Positions 13,649 to 14,599 of a stretch of 14,599 nt of DNA are shown here, piece after piece. Source of the DNA: CBCXVS01 sp965178525 (GTDB lineage Bacteria; Tectomicrobia; Entotheonellia; Entotheonellales; Entotheonellaceae). Numbering within the stretch: position 1 is the first letter of the stretch; the number at the start of each line of letters is the position of its first letter. The notes below the pieces were generated by a model. That model was not told the origin of the DNA, ran no database searches, and worked only from the letters and a program-made list of their open reading frames with translations. A program made the position numbers and the translations under genes. The DNA is taken from the NCBI GenBank assembly GCA_965178525.1, contig CBCXVS010000205.1, positions 1-14,599 on the forward strand, written 5' to 3'.

Positions 13649-14113
13649 TTAGGTGTTGCCCACGTTGAGGGCTGAAGCATGCGTGGCCAAACTCAGCCAC
13701 TTGCCGCCTTCCTTCACAAAACTGATCGTGAAGCGCAAGTGCAGCGCATTCATGGGGCCGCCTTTGGGCTTGCGCAAAACCGTCAGGTAACCCCAGACAG
13801 CGCCGGTGTTACCAACGACGCTGAACTGGGGATCAATGGGTCTGAAGGTTAAACGCTCAAGCGAGTTGAAGATGCTCTTGAGGCGCTGCATCCGTGCGGC
13901 TTTTCCAACCACCGGAAAGGGCGAGGATGGGGTGAAAAAGACGGTTTGGTCGTGCCACACCGCTCCGACGCCATCCGCATCACGCTGGCTGAGGCTGGTC
14001 ATCAATTGATCAAAGGCCATTTTCAGATCGTCGACATCGGCGCTATGAGCGGTGAAGGGCACGACGAGTAACGCCGCCAGAACACAGATGAAAAACATGG
14101 TTTTGGAGATCAT
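13649..14113 (-). CDS. Secreted NTF2/SnoaL-like (DUF4440-type) protein
   Basis: A 154-residue protein with an N-terminal signal peptide (MISKTMFFICVLAALLVVPFTAHSA, cleavage likely after AHS-A) and a small alpha+beta barrel domain. DVDDLKMAFDQLMTSLSQRDADGVGAVWHDQTVFF (about 26-60) is the helix and first strand of an NTF2/SnoaL fold. VVGKAARMQRLKSIFNSL follows, and then the strands FSVVGNTGAVWGYLTVL, LHLRFTISFVKEGGKWLSLATHAS. This pattern is typical of DUF4440/SnoaL-like ketosteroid-isomerase relatives, many of which are exported with unknown substrate. AAGGAG lies 7 nt upstream of the ATG. No metal or catalytic residues can be assigned. It is isolated from neighbours by a repeat array on one side and a gene-free zone on the other. 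Confidence 0.8.
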   Translation of the reverse strand: MISKTMFFICVLAALLVVPFTAHSADVDDLKMAFDQLMTSLSQRDADGVGAVWHDQTVFFTPSSPFPVVGKAARMQRLKSIFNSLERLTFRPIDPQFSVVGNTGAVWGYLTVLRKPKGGPMNALHLRFTISFVKEGGKWLSLATHASALNVGNT

Positions 14114-14599
14114 TGAAACGCTCCTTGACGTGGCGCCGCTCGGTAGCGGCTTTGTGCATGTGTTACATCGGAATCCCGCTTGTTTCGGACTTCCTCGGGG
14201 AAGTTCCCGGCCGAACCCTTACGATTTGTCAACCATAACGTCCTCCTTCTCTCTCGCTGCCCCGCAGCAACTCGACGCACATGCAAGGAGATGAGCGTTT
14301 CCCTGCACGCCCTGCCAAACTTACTATTTACATCATATGTTTACTATATATATAGTAGAAAAAGCAAAAAAATATAGCGCTATTGCACCCATCCCGCCGC
14401 CTTGTTCTACAGCCCGCATGGACTGTAGATGTATTCGACTCCGTGCGCGTGGTTCAGAGACGGTCCCAGAATATTGAATACGTTCGTTGCACGCCCCGCC
14501 GTATGCGGTTGCAACATCGCGTCTAGACCGAAGTTCCCCTGGCAGAATAGGCGGAGGGTTCAGTAGATCAACAGGTTGGCCCAATTCAAAAGTCCATTT
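14114..14599. other. Gene-free region with A+T-rich palindromic island
   Basis: No gene is supportable in the last 486 nt. A minus-strand frame (14333-14584) lacks a ribosome binding site and family content. A small hairpin lies at about 14190-14205 (ACTTCC-tcgg-GGAAGT). Between about 14320 and 14385 the DNA is markedly A+T-rich and includes two perfect palindromes, TACTATATATATAGTA (14342-14357) and ATAGCGCTAT (14374-14383). This could hold a promoter or a regulatory site, or mark an insertion boundary. The distal part is again G+C-rich and runs out of the window. Confidence 0.45.

Noticed and set aside
13270..13680. Minus-strand frame running through the heptamer array (peptide repeats HSAFRIP)
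   Set aside because: The repeated peptide is just the translated heptamer, and the frame then overlaps the start of the MmgE/PrpD gene. A small remnant at 13457-13575 cannot be excluded.
14333..14584. Minus-strand 83-codon open frame at the window edge
   Set aside because: Starts with a rare codon without a ribosome binding site, has no family features, and its last third is the A+T-rich palindromic island.
14391..14599. Possible group II intron or insertion sequence end in the last 200 nt (GCCGTATGCGG-like segment)
   Set aside because: Only a short partial resemblance to an intron motif; no maturase, no transposase and no terminal inverted repeats are visible.

Overview
The window is a moderately G+C-rich stretch of a bacterial chromosome. 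Genes are often preceded by clear GGAG/AAGGAG ribosome binding sites, and several proteins carry N-terminal export signals or paired membrane helices with periplasmic loops, which suggests a Gram-negative cell. The mix resembles large genomes of uncultivated soil or sponge-associated bacteria such as 'Candidatus Entotheonella' (Tectomicrobia): a sulfotransferase, an NMT1-type binding protein, several toxin-antitoxin (TA) pairs, a TPP enzyme, formamidase, a MOSC protein and MmgE/PrpD. That placement is a guess from gene content; no rRNA or phylogenetic marker is present.

Region 1 (1-1093) is a sulfotransferase-family gene. Its PAPS-binding loop is cut by an in-frame TGA near the window edge. 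Region 2 (about 1363-5268) is a compact signalling operon: a periplasmic NMT1/SsuA-like binding protein (frameshifted in this sequence), a membrane histidine kinase with a helical periplasmic sensor, a single-domain Rcp1-like response regulator, and a soluble receiver-histidine kinase protein. Gaps are 12 nt or overlaps. No permease, ATPase or DNA-binding output is encoded with them, so the binding protein probably serves the kinase as a ligand sensor rather than a transporter.

Region 3 (5337-8148) is a defence or stability islet. It has three TA modules: a VapB-like antitoxin with a truncated PIN toxin (+), a UPF0175/DUF3368 pair (-), and an AbrB-like/RelE-like pair (-). A secreted protein of unknown function lies between them, and its 3' end runs into the third toxin on the other strand. 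The intergenic DNA holds several perfect palindromes at likely promoters and a three-arm, mutually exclusive hairpin ending in a T run.

Region 4 (8357-12063) is a forward metabolic run: a TPP-dependent enzyme of the acetolactate synthase/oxalyl-CoA decarboxylase superfamily, an acetamidase/formamidase and a MOSC-domain protein. It converges on a reverse-strand MmgE/PrpD-family gene (12093-13445) that lacks several usual active-site residues. The same 7-bp tandem repeat (GAATGCG) lies just outside both ends of this block (8225-8252 and 13575-13648). Region 5 holds a reverse-strand secreted NTF2/SnoaL-like protein (13649-14113). The last ~490 nt carry no gene I can support, only an A+T-rich island with palindromes.
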